A DNA stretch of 64,000 nucleotides from Bullera alba (GCA_001600095.1 BCIX01000003.1:744001-808000), one strand, 5' to 3'; shown: positions 34,109-48,990, numbered from the stretch's first letter. A program made the numbers and translations. Notes: a model not told the origin generated them from the sequence alone.

Positions 34109-35809
34109 TCACTCCCATCCCTCTGCCAAAGACTCGACGCTGCTCTTCTCCCGCCAAACGTCTTTCCTGACCATCCTGGCAACATGCTCTCCAACCGCCA
34201 AGGAGCTGGTCAGACCCGGACTGGCAAACCCAAGCAACTCGATCAAACCTTTCCTTTCCGGGCTATGTCTTATCAAGAAGTCGGAAAAGCCAGAACCGGG
34301 AGGAGCGATATTAGGTCTTACACCGGAATAGTCGGGTGATAACCCTGCTGGATCGATGCCGGGCAGATAACTCTGCGCCGACTGGGCTATACTAGCGATC
34401 CTATCGGCCGAGGGGGTGAGGTTGGCTTTCCAAAAGTCGGGATCGCGCATCGACGTTTCTGGATCACCGATAGGATCGACATCGGGACCAAACTTGATAT
34501 TACCGTTCAGATCCATAGTGAGATGTGTGCCCAAAGCGCTAATGTCGCGCGAGGGGCATGGGTAGATGAGCCGAGAGACGTTCGATACCCCGGGACCTTT
34601 ATATGACATGTAGTTGCCTGTCAACCCCACAATGTCAGCCTGATGTCTTTTTGGTCGTGAGAAGCCAAAGCTCACCCTTCACAGTGTACAGCTTGACCTG
34701 TTCCGAAGCCGGGATCAACCCTTCTGTGAGAGAGACAGCCGATAAGCCAGCAGCGTTGATCACCACATCGGCTTGGACACTGCTAATCTCCCCTTTCTCC
34801 CCTTCTGCCTTTCCCTCCCAATCGCCCTCCAACTGGACCACCCATCCTTTGCCCTTTTCATCACGGTCGATCCTCACCACCCGAGTCCCTCTGATGATCG
34901 CCCCATAGCCCCGTGTGGTCTCTACATCGCTCACATCGCTGGAGCCTACCGAGGATGGACCGGCGTAGTCCTCTTCTTCTACTTCCCTCGCCAAGCTGTC
35001 CACGAGGCCTTGCGAGTCGACTATTCCAGTAGACGTGACGAGCAGCGCTCCCTGGATGTGTCGACTCAGGTCGGGCTCCAGCTCTCGCGCTTGCTCGGGC
35101 GAGAGGAACCAGCAGGGAACGGTGGAGCTGGAAGTGTAAGGATTCTCCTCCTCGCCGTTGTGTAATGACGGATCGGCCGAGATTGTCGATAGATGGTCGA
35201 GGAAGTTGATCTGGTATCTTTCCGTCGCTACAATCAGCTGATGCCGGGTCAGTATGACTATATGAGGGCATATGGGTGGGACATACCTTTTCCGTTTGCC
35301 TATGTCCGATTCCTAGTTTCTGACATCGAGCGTAGAGCAGATCTCGCCCTCTTATGCAGAACTTGGACCGTAAACTGCCTACTGGATAGCTGAGAAGGTC
35401 AGTGCAGCTGATCACTAGAAGATTCATCCAGCTCACTATATGCCTTAGCACTATCAGCGATGCAGATCTCACTGCTCTCAATTGTGTGCTCACCGGAATG
35501 GATGACCTCTGAGTTCCTCGCACTTCGAGCACGGTCAGCTATGATCAGATTCCAGTTCGAGTGTCTCACGTGGTTTCCTGGCCCAGCTACTTCTACTTTC
35601 AGTAAGCCCGAACCTCTAATGAGCTTGGAATCACTCACCAGGCTATTTCGCTCCACCAGAAACGTTGTGCGGTTCTTACCCGCCGTATTGGCGAGTCCGG
35701 CTGCTACGGCAAGACCGATCGCTCCGCCTCCTATGACTATGTGATCGGCTGTGGTGCTCGGCGCGAGGTATGGATACAGCTTGCGCATACGCGCAGCGTG
35801 AGTCGCCAT
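34109..35809 (-). CDS. L-2-hydroxyglutarate dehydrogenase, FAD-dependent (mitochondrial type)
   Basis: Oxidises L-2-hydroxyglutarate to 2-oxoglutarate, a metabolite-repair reaction of malate dehydrogenase side products. Start MATHAARMRKLYPYL, then the FAD dinucleotide-binding motif DHIVIGGGAIGLAVAAGLA, FLVERNS, and across two introns GQETTARNSEVIHSG, the family hallmark. Then FCIRGRDLLYARCQ, VINAAGLSAVSLTEG, and a C-terminal half with YPCPSRDISALGTHLTMDL, NGNIKFGPDVD and ending SLAEGWE at 34109. The N-terminus is short and basic, compatible with a mitochondrial presequence. Introns are short and in phase. Motif order and length match the fungal L2HGDH family. Confidence 0.85.
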
Positions 35810-36213
35810 CTTGACGTGCTGGACTCTGGTTATGTGTCAAGGATGAGTTGCTATAGCCTCGACGGCCTCACCATCTATCGCTCTGGAAGGCTCTCTGAGT
35901 TCGATGCAGGAGATCGCAGTGTGTGATGTGTGGCGCCCCACTCCCCACGTCTCACTGCGCCGCTCAGGCACGGCTGCCGGCTGCGTCACATTTTTGATTC
36001 CGCTTCCCGCATCCAGCAACAACAGCGAGCTCGCAGCAGGACCGCAGGTAACGACAGCGACAACTCACCTGTAGTTTGCCTGTAGTCGTCGTCGAGTGCT
36101 ATCCTCTCAGCATCTGGAAGTCAAGACTGAAGTCTATCGATCTACAGGCCGACCCACGTTTCAAGTCATCCAGTACAAGCTTCTCCGTCGAAAAGAAAAA
36201 TAGCCAAGCCACA
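35810..36213. promoter_or_regulatory. Divergent promoter region
   Basis: 404 nt between the divergent L-2-hydroxyglutarate dehydrogenase and tetraspan genes. No clear core motif; a purine-rich GAAAAGAAAAA tract lies ~20 nt before the plus-strand ATG. Confidence 0.4.
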
Positions 36214-37918
36214 ATGTCCTGGGGTCAACGACCACCGCCACCCAACGGTGAGTCGAAGATGGCGAATGCGAACGCAGTCAGTATGGCGCTCATGCACTTT
36301 CTCGCTTCCTCCTGCTCTTGGATAACCTCCCTGCCTCATCCTTACATCCTACCTCCTTTGACGATTTGCTCTACATGTCTCGCTTGTGCTCGTCATACCC
36401 GGTGTTGCCTCCAAATGCTGTCCACCCATCACCGCTACACATTCACCACTACAACGATAACTGATCCATCATGGCCGCCGTCAATACACTCCCGGCCACC
36501 TATCCGAATGTCATTCTCGTCAATCCAATCCCTACAATCAATCCCAACATGGCTACGACTCCATACATAGGTGCTCCACCGAGATATGCCTCCATCGTAC
36601 AGAGGGTCTACCCTCACTCGATGCGGGTCCCGCTCATAGTCATTGCTTCTATTGGGCTATTGTGGGCAGCTGTCATGTCGGCGAGTGCATTCAGAGAGAA
36701 CGACGATTTCGATAGTAAGTCACATTGTATAAGTAGCCTTTGATGGCGGAGACCAGGCTGATTTCGGTGGTGTAGATGCAGGTTCAAATAGAACATTTGA
36801 TATCATCTTGGGTATCCTATACGCCAGTGTTGCCTTGCTGGAGATATATGTCCTCGTAGTCGCCGTGCTGGTGAGTCGAGGCAGCCAGGCTATTGCTATA
36901 ATCGCTAACGTATCACAGCAACGAGCTGCTCTTGCAAAGTTCCTCCGAATACTAGTCCCCGTTGGGGTGATTGTGGCGATTGCAGCACAGACAATCGCTC
37001 TTGTCGTCCACTACACCACAAAGGTGAGTAGTTGGGCACCATGTTCGCTACTGGAGCTGATCCTGGTGACAGGACAACTTCATAGACTCCTGCAAGACGT
37101 ATATCATGGAGCACACAGAGGAGTTTGCTGTAAGTCGTCAGGGTCTCCAATGGGTAGTGCGAAGCTGAACATGTTTGTTAGATCAACGGCAATGCCGGCG
37201 CCGTCACTCCAACAATTGCGCAGGAGGCATGCCTGGATTACTGGAAACGAGGCAGTTGGCATGCTATTGCTTGGCTCATTGGCGTTCTGATCTTGTCGGT
37301 GAGTTGCTGGAAGCTTTTGTACGAGCTGGATCATGAAGCTGATGCGCCATACAGCTCTTCTTTGGCATGATCACCTTGAGCTTCTACCGACAGGTTATCA
37401 ACCCCAACTTTGGAACTCAGCCCCTCAACCAGTCGTTCCCGATGTATGCTCAAAACCCACCACCACCTTCTGGCTTCGGACAGCCACAGGCTCAGGATCA
37501 GAGCTGGATGGTTCCTCCTTATCCCGGACCCCCAGCAGGTTCAAAGAGTCCCTACGAGAAGGGTGATTATCAACCGGATGCCGAATGGGCACAGGTCAAT
37601 GAAGTCGAATATGACCGACCCAGCGGGCCACCTCCCCCTCGAGGTGGTTTTGGCGGCGGCTCTGGCGGGTATAGGGAGGAGAGCTCTGGTGATCCAGCAG
37701 AGGATGCGTGGCAGAGAGCTCAGCGGGAAGGCGTGACTGCGCACTATACGGGACATGCGCCTGCCCCCCGGGCAACGAACCAGGAGGAGTCGGGATACAG
37801 GGTGGGCAATACCGAAGAGGATGAGGCTTGGGAGAGGGCAAAGAATGAGGGTGTGACTGCACACTTCACAGGTGCGGGGTCATCACGGGCAGACGGACGG
37901 GCCGGCGGTGTGGTTTAG
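36214..37918 (+). CDS. Four-TM membrane protein with a repeated EGVTAHxTG tail motif
   Basis: Seven exons (36214-36247, 36571-36714, 36782-36870, 36919-37023, 37073-37129, 37182-37298, 37355-37918) give 369 residues. After MSWGQRPPPPNGAPPRY come four hydrophobic segments: PLIVIASIGLLWAAVM, DIILGILYASVALLEIYVL, LVPVGVIVAIAAQTIALVV and IAWLIGVLILSLFFGMITL. The loop between TM3 and TM4 contains a Cys pair. The cytosolic tail is Pro/Gly-rich and holds two copies of an (E/D)AWxRAxxEGVTAH(Y/F)TG motif (residues ~300-320 and ~335-355). The first intron is unusually long (323 nt) and contains an in-frame alternative ATG. Function unknown; MARVEL-like or tetraspan plasma-membrane proteins are the nearest description. 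Confidence 0.75.
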
Positions 37919-38051
37919 GGACGGACCGGAAGTGTACAGTAAGACTAGGGAAAGGGCAGACATCTCGCAAGCTTGGACACTCGATGTCGATTTGAGTCAT
38001 CTGCATATGCATGAAATCGAGCTCCAAGCAGTCTACTACTACTCAGGATCG

Positions 38052-40261
38052 TTAGGAAGTAGGCTCAACGGCCATATCCACGTCTCCGCCATTCTGGGCT
38101 TCTTGCTCCATCTCCTCTCCCTCTTGACCTTCCTCTTCCCCATCACCTTCCACAGTATCCCCAGCTTCGGCGTTGCCATTAGATTGCTCAGGTTGCCGGA
38201 CACCGTCTTTCACTTTGGGTTTGTTGTTCTTCCGGCGCTTGCTCTGCTTGATCGACGAGTCAGCCTCGAATGGTGATGGAAGGCTATGACGCCCGGAAAG
38301 TCAGCCTCAGGTCGCCGCTTTGATGCTAGTCCCAAGGGCACACTCACACTCGGATCGCATTGAAAAGGTATCCTCCAGTAGCAGAAGTAGTCATCATGGG
38401 ATGTGTTCGACCGGGCAGGACCTATTAGACCAGTCAGTCAGTATCCCACGCGAAGTGCCGGCGAAGGGATGCCCACCTGATACGTCCTGGTCCATGACTC
38501 TGTAAGGTTCGGCGCTAGGTAATTCGCATTCTTCTTGGTATACTGCAGAACCTCCGTGAGGACCTGTTGATAAGGCGAGTAAACGGTGATTGTTCCAGAG
38601 CCAATGATGTAGGGTGTCAACTTTGCCAATATCGAAATGGGCGACAGATCCGAGGCGACAATAAGGCTACAATCGTCATGTCAGCTACTCAACGCGATTC
38701 AGGGTGAGGCGCGTGGTTCTAGCTCACCCATCCCAGTTGCCCATGTGCAGTTCGTTCCGAGTAGCATTCAGGTCTGCCACTTGGGCATTATGCCGTCTTT
38801 GCCTGGCTTGTGTCTTTTGGATTGCAATGGCCGGCAGGTTGTCTTCAGCAGGTGGATCGGCTATACCAGAATGAGCTGATAGCCCCAGAGAATTTATCCC
38901 GAGAGAGGTGAGGAAGAGCTTCACTTACGCCTTTCGTAATCCTCCTCCGCCTCCATCCAATTCAGCCACTTCACACACTCCAGCTCCCTCTCACTCCAGT
39001 TCAACACGCTCAGAACACCCCACGCGGGCGGACTGTCCGAATCGACAAATGTCAACAATCTCCCCCGACAACCCATCCTGTCCAAAATGGCGCTGGTGAC
39101 CAAGCCGCCGGTATCGTCAACGACTAGATACCTCCCCTCTGGCCGTATATTCGATAGAGTCAAAAGCTGCGACAGCGTGTCTTCACGGAGGTACATGATG
39201 GACTGTGGTGCTCGAGTGAGGTAATGCGTGGTGATGTTGGGTATCGATGGTGCTAGAGGGTGTACCGTTTGCAAATACCTGAAGATAGTGGATCAGCGTT
39301 CGTGTAGTGTACATCACAGCGACCATCGCTACTCACTTGGCCTCCTTGCGCTTCCTCCACTTCTCCTTGCTGAACTCGGTCTTGAGACCAAAACTCTCAT
39401 GCCGCTCTATCTGCCTCTGCATGATCTCCTCCGCCGACAACCCTTGTGCTCTCAATTCTGCAATCTCCTCAGAGGATAACAACTCCGCTTGAGCATCGAC
39501 AGAGTCCGTTATGAACTCGTTGGTCTCTTGAATATCCTCTGCACTTATCTCAGCTCTTCGTGATCGAAGCCCGATCCTCTTAGCTGCAACTTACCGATCA
39601 CTGCCTCCACTATTGGCTTTCTCTTCAGCGGCCTCAGGACATTGTTCCAGGCTGGATTCGTCCTCTGGCCTCTCCATTCCCCGCCTCCAGCATCTTTGCC
39701 CTTTCCTTTTTGCTTTTTGGCCTTTTTACCCATCGGCTGGCCAAAAGTCCTCTTCGCTCCCGCTCCAGCACCCTCCTCTGCCTCCTCATTGCCTGCTTCG
39801 CTGACGGTCAGCCCGACTGGACCTGGACCTGGGCCTGGAGAGCTTGGCTTTGGAGTTTGTATCTCGTATGTGATGTCGTAGTGTAGTCCCAGCAGCTGGG
39901 AAGCGGGGAATGCACCGAACTTGCCTAGCTGAACCAAGCTACACGTATGGTCAGTCTCGAGTTCAATGAGGTGGGGGAAAACAAAGACTTACCCGTCCTT
40001 GGACGCGACTACGGCTTTGATAGCATCGCTCGGCATGCGGAGTAGGACATTGTCACCCTCTTTGATCCTGGTCACCCGTCGGTGGAGAAGATCTTCTAGT
40101 GGTTCGAGTGGCTCTTGCTGCTTGGGTCGTTGGTGCTTGGGCGTGCTTGGTCCAGGTATCGAGTCCGCCGTCGCGGGTGTAGCTTCCGGAGCAGGTGGGG
40201 CAGTCTGAACGTCCACTTGTGCCGACTCGGCCGGCTGGGCGATAGGATTTGATGTGACCAT
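38052..40261 (-). CDS. TRM6: tRNA (adenine-58-N1)-methyltransferase non-catalytic subunit TRM6
   Basis: Partners TRM61 to make m1A58 in tRNA, including initiator tRNA. ATG at 40261 starts MVTSNPIAQPAES; a Pro/Ala-rich leader follows, then RVTRIKEGDNVLLRMPSD, VQLGKFGAFPASQLLGLHYD and TYEI, the N-terminal barrel of Gcd10/Trm6. An inserted Lys-rich segment (KKAKKQKGKGKD) precedes ETNEFITDSVDAQAELLSSEE and FSKEKWRKRKEAKYL. The Rossmann-like half follows (RYLVVDDTGGLVTSAILDRM), lacking a canonical SAM-binding GxGxG as expected for the non-catalytic subunit. A charged tail ends at TAA 38052-38054. Divergent from RVB2. Confidence 0.85.
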
Positions 40262-40588
40262 TCTCCTCAATTCGTCTCCTTTGACCCCTCAGCCTGTTTG
40301 GATAAGACAAGATGCTCGTCTACTCGACGTTGTCCAGGTAGTACGAGGTGACAGTCAAGGCTGCAAGCAAGTTAGCAACCCGCTGTGGAATTCTGAAACC
40401 GAGCCAGGTGGAGGCTAGGTGAGATGAGATCTAGACGGGATAAATCGCGTTAAATGCCTCGTTTTGAATATTCTAAAACCACAGCCAGGCCATGTCAGGC
40501 CGTTGCTGTCGAGATGGGATAGCTGATCAGTATACCTTTTGTCACAACACACTCTCTGTTACCGACTCACCTTAGAGGATCAGATACA
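40262..40588. promoter_or_regulatory. Bidirectional promoter region of TRM6 and RVB2
   Basis: 327 nt between divergent starts. AT-rich stretch near 40440-40490 (TAAATGCC, TTTTGAATATTC); no canonical TATA. Confidence 0.4.
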
Positions 40589-42470
<1,882 letters not shown>

Positions 42471-42884
42471 AGTAGGCTAGGAGATTAGAGCAGAGCAGAT
42501 GTATTTGATCACGATATGTGGTGGTCAATTTCTCACAGCCAGTGCAGTAACCCCTTACCACTGTCAATACGAAAGCTGTGAACAGTCCTTCGCAGCTCAG
42601 CTCATGACACGAGTTCCCCGGATTTACCCCGCACAGCCTACAACCCGGGCGCTCGGTCCGTCTTGTTTCAGCTCGAGAGGCGACTTCTGTTCAAGCCTCA
42701 ATACAGCTCTCTGTCTGACCATGAACTACTATCGACAACAACGTACAAAGAGGACCAATAGCACCTCTTCCATGATTCATTGAGATCATCAAGCTGGGAA
42801 ATTAGGGGAAGTGGTGTTTGCGGAGGGCAGGTGTTTTGTTACCCTTGGAGCTGTGGGCCGTGGCAATCAGAGTCCTCTAGCGTG
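42471..42884. other. Intergenic, no gene seen
   Basis: 414 nt between RVB2 and the kinesin gene in the same direction. It should contain the RVB2 3' UTR and the kinesin promoter. Confidence 0.5.
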
Positions 42885-45800
42885 ATGTCCAGTGGCAGCA
42901 GCATCAAGGTCGTCGTAAGGTCAGCTTTAATGCTTGTGACGACCATAAGATAGAGCTGACACCCACGCTCAGATGTCGGCCTCTCAATGCAAGAGGTAAG
43001 TGCTATAATGACCCCAGCAGACAATATCATTCCGCCTGACTTCCGACTGATGACTGCGCTTAGAGCTGGCAAGGGGGGCCAAAGGCCTGATTCGAATGGA
43101 GGGCAATCAGACTGTGATTGAACCGCCGGAGTCGATTGGAGGCTCAAACAAAGCCACAGAGAAGAAGCCCATGACTTTCTCCTTCGGTGAGCCAGCTTGA
43201 GCTTGACTCTGATCGCGAGTCACGGCTGATGGAGCTGGCGGATTTGTAGACAAGTCGTACTGGCCGGCAGGACCAAAAGATGAGCCGGGGTACGCAAGCC
43301 AGCAGACGCTGTATAGTGATCTAGGAGTGGAACTCCTTGATCACAGCTTTGAGGGGTTCAATACTTGCATCTTTGCTTGTGAGCTTTAGCCTCCGGTAAG
43401 GATGGTGGTGTAAAGCTGACGACACTTCACTAGATGGCCAAACAGGAAGGTATGGTCAAGTACAAGTTCTCACTCGATCCCTGCTAACACGCCTTACGCT
43501 GCAGTGGGAAAAGCTGTAAGCTGCTCCCTCCTAACGCTCTAGGTAAACCCCAGCTGACACCCTGTGCAGATTCGATGATGGGCTGTATGTTCAGACGAGC
43601 TCCTTCCCCCATCAAAGTGTTACGCTGACCTTCGATGTAGATGGCGCAGACAAGGGTATCATACCTCTCACCACGTCCGAGCTCTTTCGGCGAGTGGATG
43701 AAAAGTCAAGCAAGGAACCAACATTGTCCTACACCGTAGAGGTATCCTACATCGAGATCTACAACGAGAAGTGAGCTCTCTTTCTTTCCATTGCAACTAG
43801 CTGACATATGTCCCTCAGAGTGCGCGATCTGCTTAATCCCCGGAACAAGGGTAATCTAAGGGTTCGAGAACATCCCTCGCTCGGACCATACGTGGAAGAT
43901 CTGAGTCGCCTGGTGGTGGAGAACTACGGGCAGATGATGACGCTCATGGACGAAGGCAACAAGGTCAGCTCATGCTTCCAGTAGGCCGACTTAGCTGACT
44001 GGATCGCAGGCCAGAACTGTCGCGTCGACTAATATGAACGAAACGTCTTCCAGATCCCACGCCGTCTTCACCGTTATTGTCAGTTGAATCAGACGGCAAC
44101 GCATCTCAGCTGATATTTTGGGTAGCTTACACAAAAGCGACACGATGCTATCACGAACATGACTGGGGAGAAGGTGTCCAAGATATCGCTAGTCGATCTC
44201 GCGGGATCAGAGCGACAGGCATCTACCGGAGCTACTGTAGGTGCCCATGACCGACTTTGGGATATCTGCTGATGAAGCATAGGGCACTCGATTGAAGGAA
44301 GGCGCAAATATCAACAAATCACTAACGACGCTCGGGAAAGTAATAGCAGCACTGGCTCAAGCTTCCAGTGCGGACCCGAAGCGGAGGAAGAAGGAGGACC
44401 ATGTGCCATATCGGGATAGCGTACTCACCTGGCTGCTGAAAGAGAGTCTGGGTGGAAATTCCAAGACGGCAATGATCGCCGCTATCTCGTGAGTCATGCT
44501 TGGCTGCATGACCCTTACCAACTCCTGCTGAGCCATGTTCTTCTGTAGACCTGCGGATTGTGAGTAGCTACAAAGCGGACAAAGCGGGCAAGCGACCTTT
44601 AGAGCTGATGGAGGCTCTTAGATGAAGAGACGCTGAGCACTCTGCGATATGCCGACGCGGCTAAGAAGATCAAGACCCATGCAGTGGTCAACGAGGATCC
44701 CAATGCCAAGCTAATCAGGCAGGTCCCCGCTTTCCGAAGCCGAAACTTCATACTGATCTGGCACTGTAGGGAGCTAAAAGAGGAGCTAGACAGTGAGCAG
44801 CCACGCTGTAATGGAAGAACTCAAGCTGACCACGTCTAGTGCTACGGAGCCGTGTGACTTCAGGTGGATCCGCCGACGAATCGACGTACGACCCTACAAT
44901 CCCACCCGAGAAGCAGATCGTGACCTACCGCACCAAAGAGGGCGAACTGCGGAAAGTGACCAAACTCGAGCTTCAAGACCAGCTGGAAGCGTCGGAAAAG
45001 CTGATGAGCTCTTTGAACCTCACGTGGGAGGAGAAAATGGCAAAGACGCAGGCTATACATGTTGAGAGGGAGAAAGCGCTTGAAGAGCTCGGTATACTGG
45101 TGGACAAGGATGTGAGTGCAGTCAGCACACCTTCGGTTTATGCTGATGTGGTGTAGATGGTGGGAGTACACGCACCTCAGAAACATCCGTCATTGGTGAA
45201 CCTCAATGAAGGTGGGTCGTATCAGCTTCAAGGACAGCGCTCGTTTGCTAAGCTGATCGACACGATTAGACCCCCTGATGTCGGAATGCCTGATATACCA
45301 GCTCAAGCCTGGCACCACCATGGTCGGCAGCGAAGACGCCAAGTCCGCCCATATCAAGCTATCCGGGGAGAAGATCCTCTCCTCGCACTGCATCTTCACC
45401 AACGAAGACGGTATCGTCAGCGTGGAATCGATGCCCGATGCGAGGACATTCGTCAATGGGAAACCGGTCCCGCCCAAATCTTCGGTCAAACTCCTAAATG
45501 GCTTTCGTGTGATTCTGGGCGATTTCCACGTCTTCCGTTTCAATGACCCAGCGGCGGTGCGAGCGCATCGGCAGAAGATGCGCGCTTCGACCAGCTTCAA
45601 TGACATTGGGGCGATGTCGCTCGAGGGGTCGCCTGGTTTCAGACCCGACTCGCCGGGCAGGGTAGAGGAGATGATGGACTGGAGTGCTGCTAGGCGGGAA
45701 GTCGCGGATATAGAGAAACTGGGCGATCAGGATCTTGATAAACTCTTTGACGATATCGTGAGTGGCGGTCGATTCTTGACTACTTAGAAGAAGCTGATAG

Positions 45801-48800
45801 ATGGTGTCGGGTAGATTAAAGTCCGAACGTTGAGGAAGAGGCCGGAAAGCCGCATGGACCTTGCAGCGGAATTGGAGTCAAGGCTGTTGGCCTCGTCGCA
45901 GATTGAGGAGTCACAGGAGAATCCCTGGTCGATGATCCAAGGGACGACCTTGACTTCCAATAGCCTAGGCACGCCAGTGCCCCTTGAACCAGATCGAGAT
46001 CCGCCCACGATCGCCGAAGAAGACGACGAACCAGTTGTCCAACACTACCAGTGAGTAGGCGCCGCCGTCCAGACTGAACGTCTGTCCGCGCATGCCCGTA
46101 CATGAAGCTGATCAATGACCAAACAGGTCGACACCCGATCGGAAAGCACAGGACGCAGTCATACAGCAGCAACATCTGACGAGACAGCTCAAGACGTTGG
46201 CGCAGGAGCTGAAGCGGACGAAATCAGAAGCAGCGGCCTCCAGAGCATTTGGAGGGGTCGAGTTTGAGCCAGCAAATTGGACAGCGAGGGAGTTGCGCTT
46301 AGCGAAAGACGCGGTGGAGCAGTGGAAATCCATCAGGACGTACAGAATTGCCGAGACGATCCTGACGATGGCCGTCGATGTCAAGGAGGCCAATGTCGTT
46401 GCGTGAGTGCCGCCAAGGTGGAGTGTGCGGGAGCTAAGAGTTGTGTAGGAGGGAAGCGGGGCATGATGTCTCCTACAACTTTCTCGTGGCGCACAGCTCG
46501 ACTTCGGCATTGGTCTCGGCGGTCGATACGCGGAATGGACTGGTGGAACTGGAAGACGTCTCTGGATCCAGTGGCCCGAGTAATGGAGCTAGCGTGATGG
46601 TCAGGGTGCAGGACAAGCAAGCCAGAGGTGAGACAGCTGTCATCATAACACAGTTTTTGTGAAGCTGTACTGATGTCTGATAGCCGTGTATACCTGGGAC
46701 ATGGGCCGCTTCACCCAGCAACTAAGCAAAATGCGCCATCACAGGTCATTGAAGAAGAAACCCAACTATTCCCTCCATTTCCGCTCCGACGACGCATTCA
46801 AGGAGATGAACCCGCCGACATACTCGTTCATCGGACTGGCAAGAGCGCCGTTGAGATTGCTAGCGAACCAAGTGGCACACGTGGTGACGATCCCGATCTT
46901 CTGTCAATACACCTCTGAAGCCATTGGATCCTGTAGGGTCAGCTTGAAACCTATCCCTAAGGCGACTTCAGGAATGACGACTCCAGAGCCCTCCCACTCG
47001 TTGATCAACAAACCATCCATCGGGTTGAAATTCACTTTCTTGATGGTGATTGAAGCTGTGAAAGGTCTCTCGTCGTCGGATTTCGAGTCGGTCCACGCGC
47101 AGGTTAAACTCTCCTCCTTGGTCAGTCGACCTGGAATCGACTCCGAAGACACCTTTACGTCGGCTGCGGTGGACCTGTCAAAGACATCGGTTGCGCATCT
47201 ATCCCTCCGAAGGACGATCTCGGTCATTGTCAAATCGGAGATGATCGACTATATGCAAGATGGGTTTGCGGCGATCGAGTTTTTCGCCAAGACCACCCCG
47301 GAGTACTTGACCCGCCTGGAGCGATTTGATCGAGCTAGGGAGACGGCTGCGGCGCCAAAGTCCTCTGCATCGTCAATGCCTGGAACACCAACGAAAACTG
47401 CCTTTCCGACGACGCCAAAGCGGACGGGGACGCCGGTCAAACCCAGTATGCGGCGGTGCGATACGGATTTCGTTGCCGGAGAACATCACGATATCCTAGC
47501 CTTGGTGACGATCCAAGAAATGGCCTCGGATGGGAGTTACGTCGATGCCGAAGTGGTGGATGATGTGTATCACCTCCACCAAGGTCTGCAGCGGCGATTG
47601 AAGATCCAATTGAATCACTCGTCGGGTAAAGCCCTCTCATGGACGAGTATCACTCATGTCACCACCAGTGACATCCGCCTCATCGAACGTTCCAAGGGAA
47701 ATACCTCGACCTTGAGTGTCAGTGCGAAACAGGTCGAGCACCCGTTGGGCAAGGCAACAGTCGAGTATAACCCCGATGGAACATCGAATGTCCATGTGGA
47801 AGGCGGCTGGGACACTACTGGACACGACTGCATTCACCTCAATAGGAAGACTTCGGGGGTCAACACTGTGGTGATCAAATTGACCTGGTTGGTAGATGTG
47901 GATAAGTTGGACGAACCATGTGTCTTCACGTTCGACATACCGGTTAGGATATTAGGGAGGGATTCACGCCGATCTTCGGGATTTACAATCACCTCTCTCT
48001 TCGGCGGGGGTAGTAGGGCATACTCCGCCCTCACAAGGATATACACTTTGGACCTGGAACCACCCTCGGCGAGGAGCGCGGATGATTTGTGGCGGTTGGA
48101 CACAAGTCGGAAGTATGTCAAGGGCGAGGAGGTGCTAGGACTGGAACCGAGTGGGGAGGGGTCGACGGCGATGGGGTGGAGGGTGAGGGGAGTTAGTCTG
48201 ATTGAGGATTTTGCCAAGGCAAGGAAGGCACAGAGAGCTCTTGGAGAGGTGCAAGTGACCAAGGCGGTATTGGAGATCATGTCAGCAGGGGAGGCTCTAA
48301 ATGGCGATCACAAAGATGGCGTTGAGGAGGCACCGGAAAGAGGAGGGAGCGGTGACCGGGAATTGGTTGGAAAATGTGTTGACCTATGGAAGAAACAGCT
48401 GGATTATCGTTTCATCGTGAGTAACCCGTGTCTATTCTTCGGCTCTTGTGCTGATACGGGCATCTGCCCAGTTCGACTTGTCCCGCCGATCGGAAGAGGA
48501 GGAGACAATTGCCAAACGGCTCAAAAGGCTCTTACCCGATCTCGAGCCAAAGCTCGTCCCCACCGTGAAACCCGTGGCCAGAACGTGAGCTGGCACGACC
48601 AACAGGATTTTGGTTCAAGCTGACAGCGGTGCAGTGAGCACATCACCAAACAAGGACCATTGATGCTGTTGAGAGACTCTCAGAGTGATACCTGGCAAAA
48701 AGCGCATTTCACCCTTCGGAGACCATACCTCCATATCTCTCCGTCGGCCACGCAGCAAGAAGATCAGATCATCAATCTGGTCAAATGTACGGTATCCCCA

Positions 48801-48990
48801 AGTCCGGATGTGGAGCTGCTCCTCAATGTGAGTCGAAGCAGAGACTAAGGAGGGAGGATGCTGATTAGGCCGGCAGAGACATCACGCCTTTACGATCTTT
48901 ACGCCGAATAATTCGTTTGTGCTACAGGCTCCGTCGGCGAAAGAGCTCGCCGAGTGGATCGCAGTCATCAACGTCACCAGCTCTGGATGA
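42885..48990 (+). CDS. Kinesin-3 (Unc-104/KIF1-type) motor with FHA and PH domains
   Basis: Plus-end vesicle or endosome motor. Start [21 protein letters not shown] is assembled from three exons. The P-loop IFAYGQTGSGKSYSMMGYG is assembled through micro-exons 43434-43449, 43505-43515 and 43570-43584. Motor landmarks follow: [26 protein letters not shown] (switch I), [11 protein letters not shown] (switch II), [15 protein letters not shown] and [17 protein letters not shown]. Then come the neck and coiled coil ([17 protein letters not shown]), FHA ([25 protein letters not shown]), a long KIF1B-like/DUF3694 middle (46686-48420), and a C-terminal PH domain ([50 protein letters not shown]) ending TSSG at TGA 48988-48990. 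Well over 1,500 residues, the full kinesin-3 plan. Many very short introns in the motor region. Confidence 0.92.
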
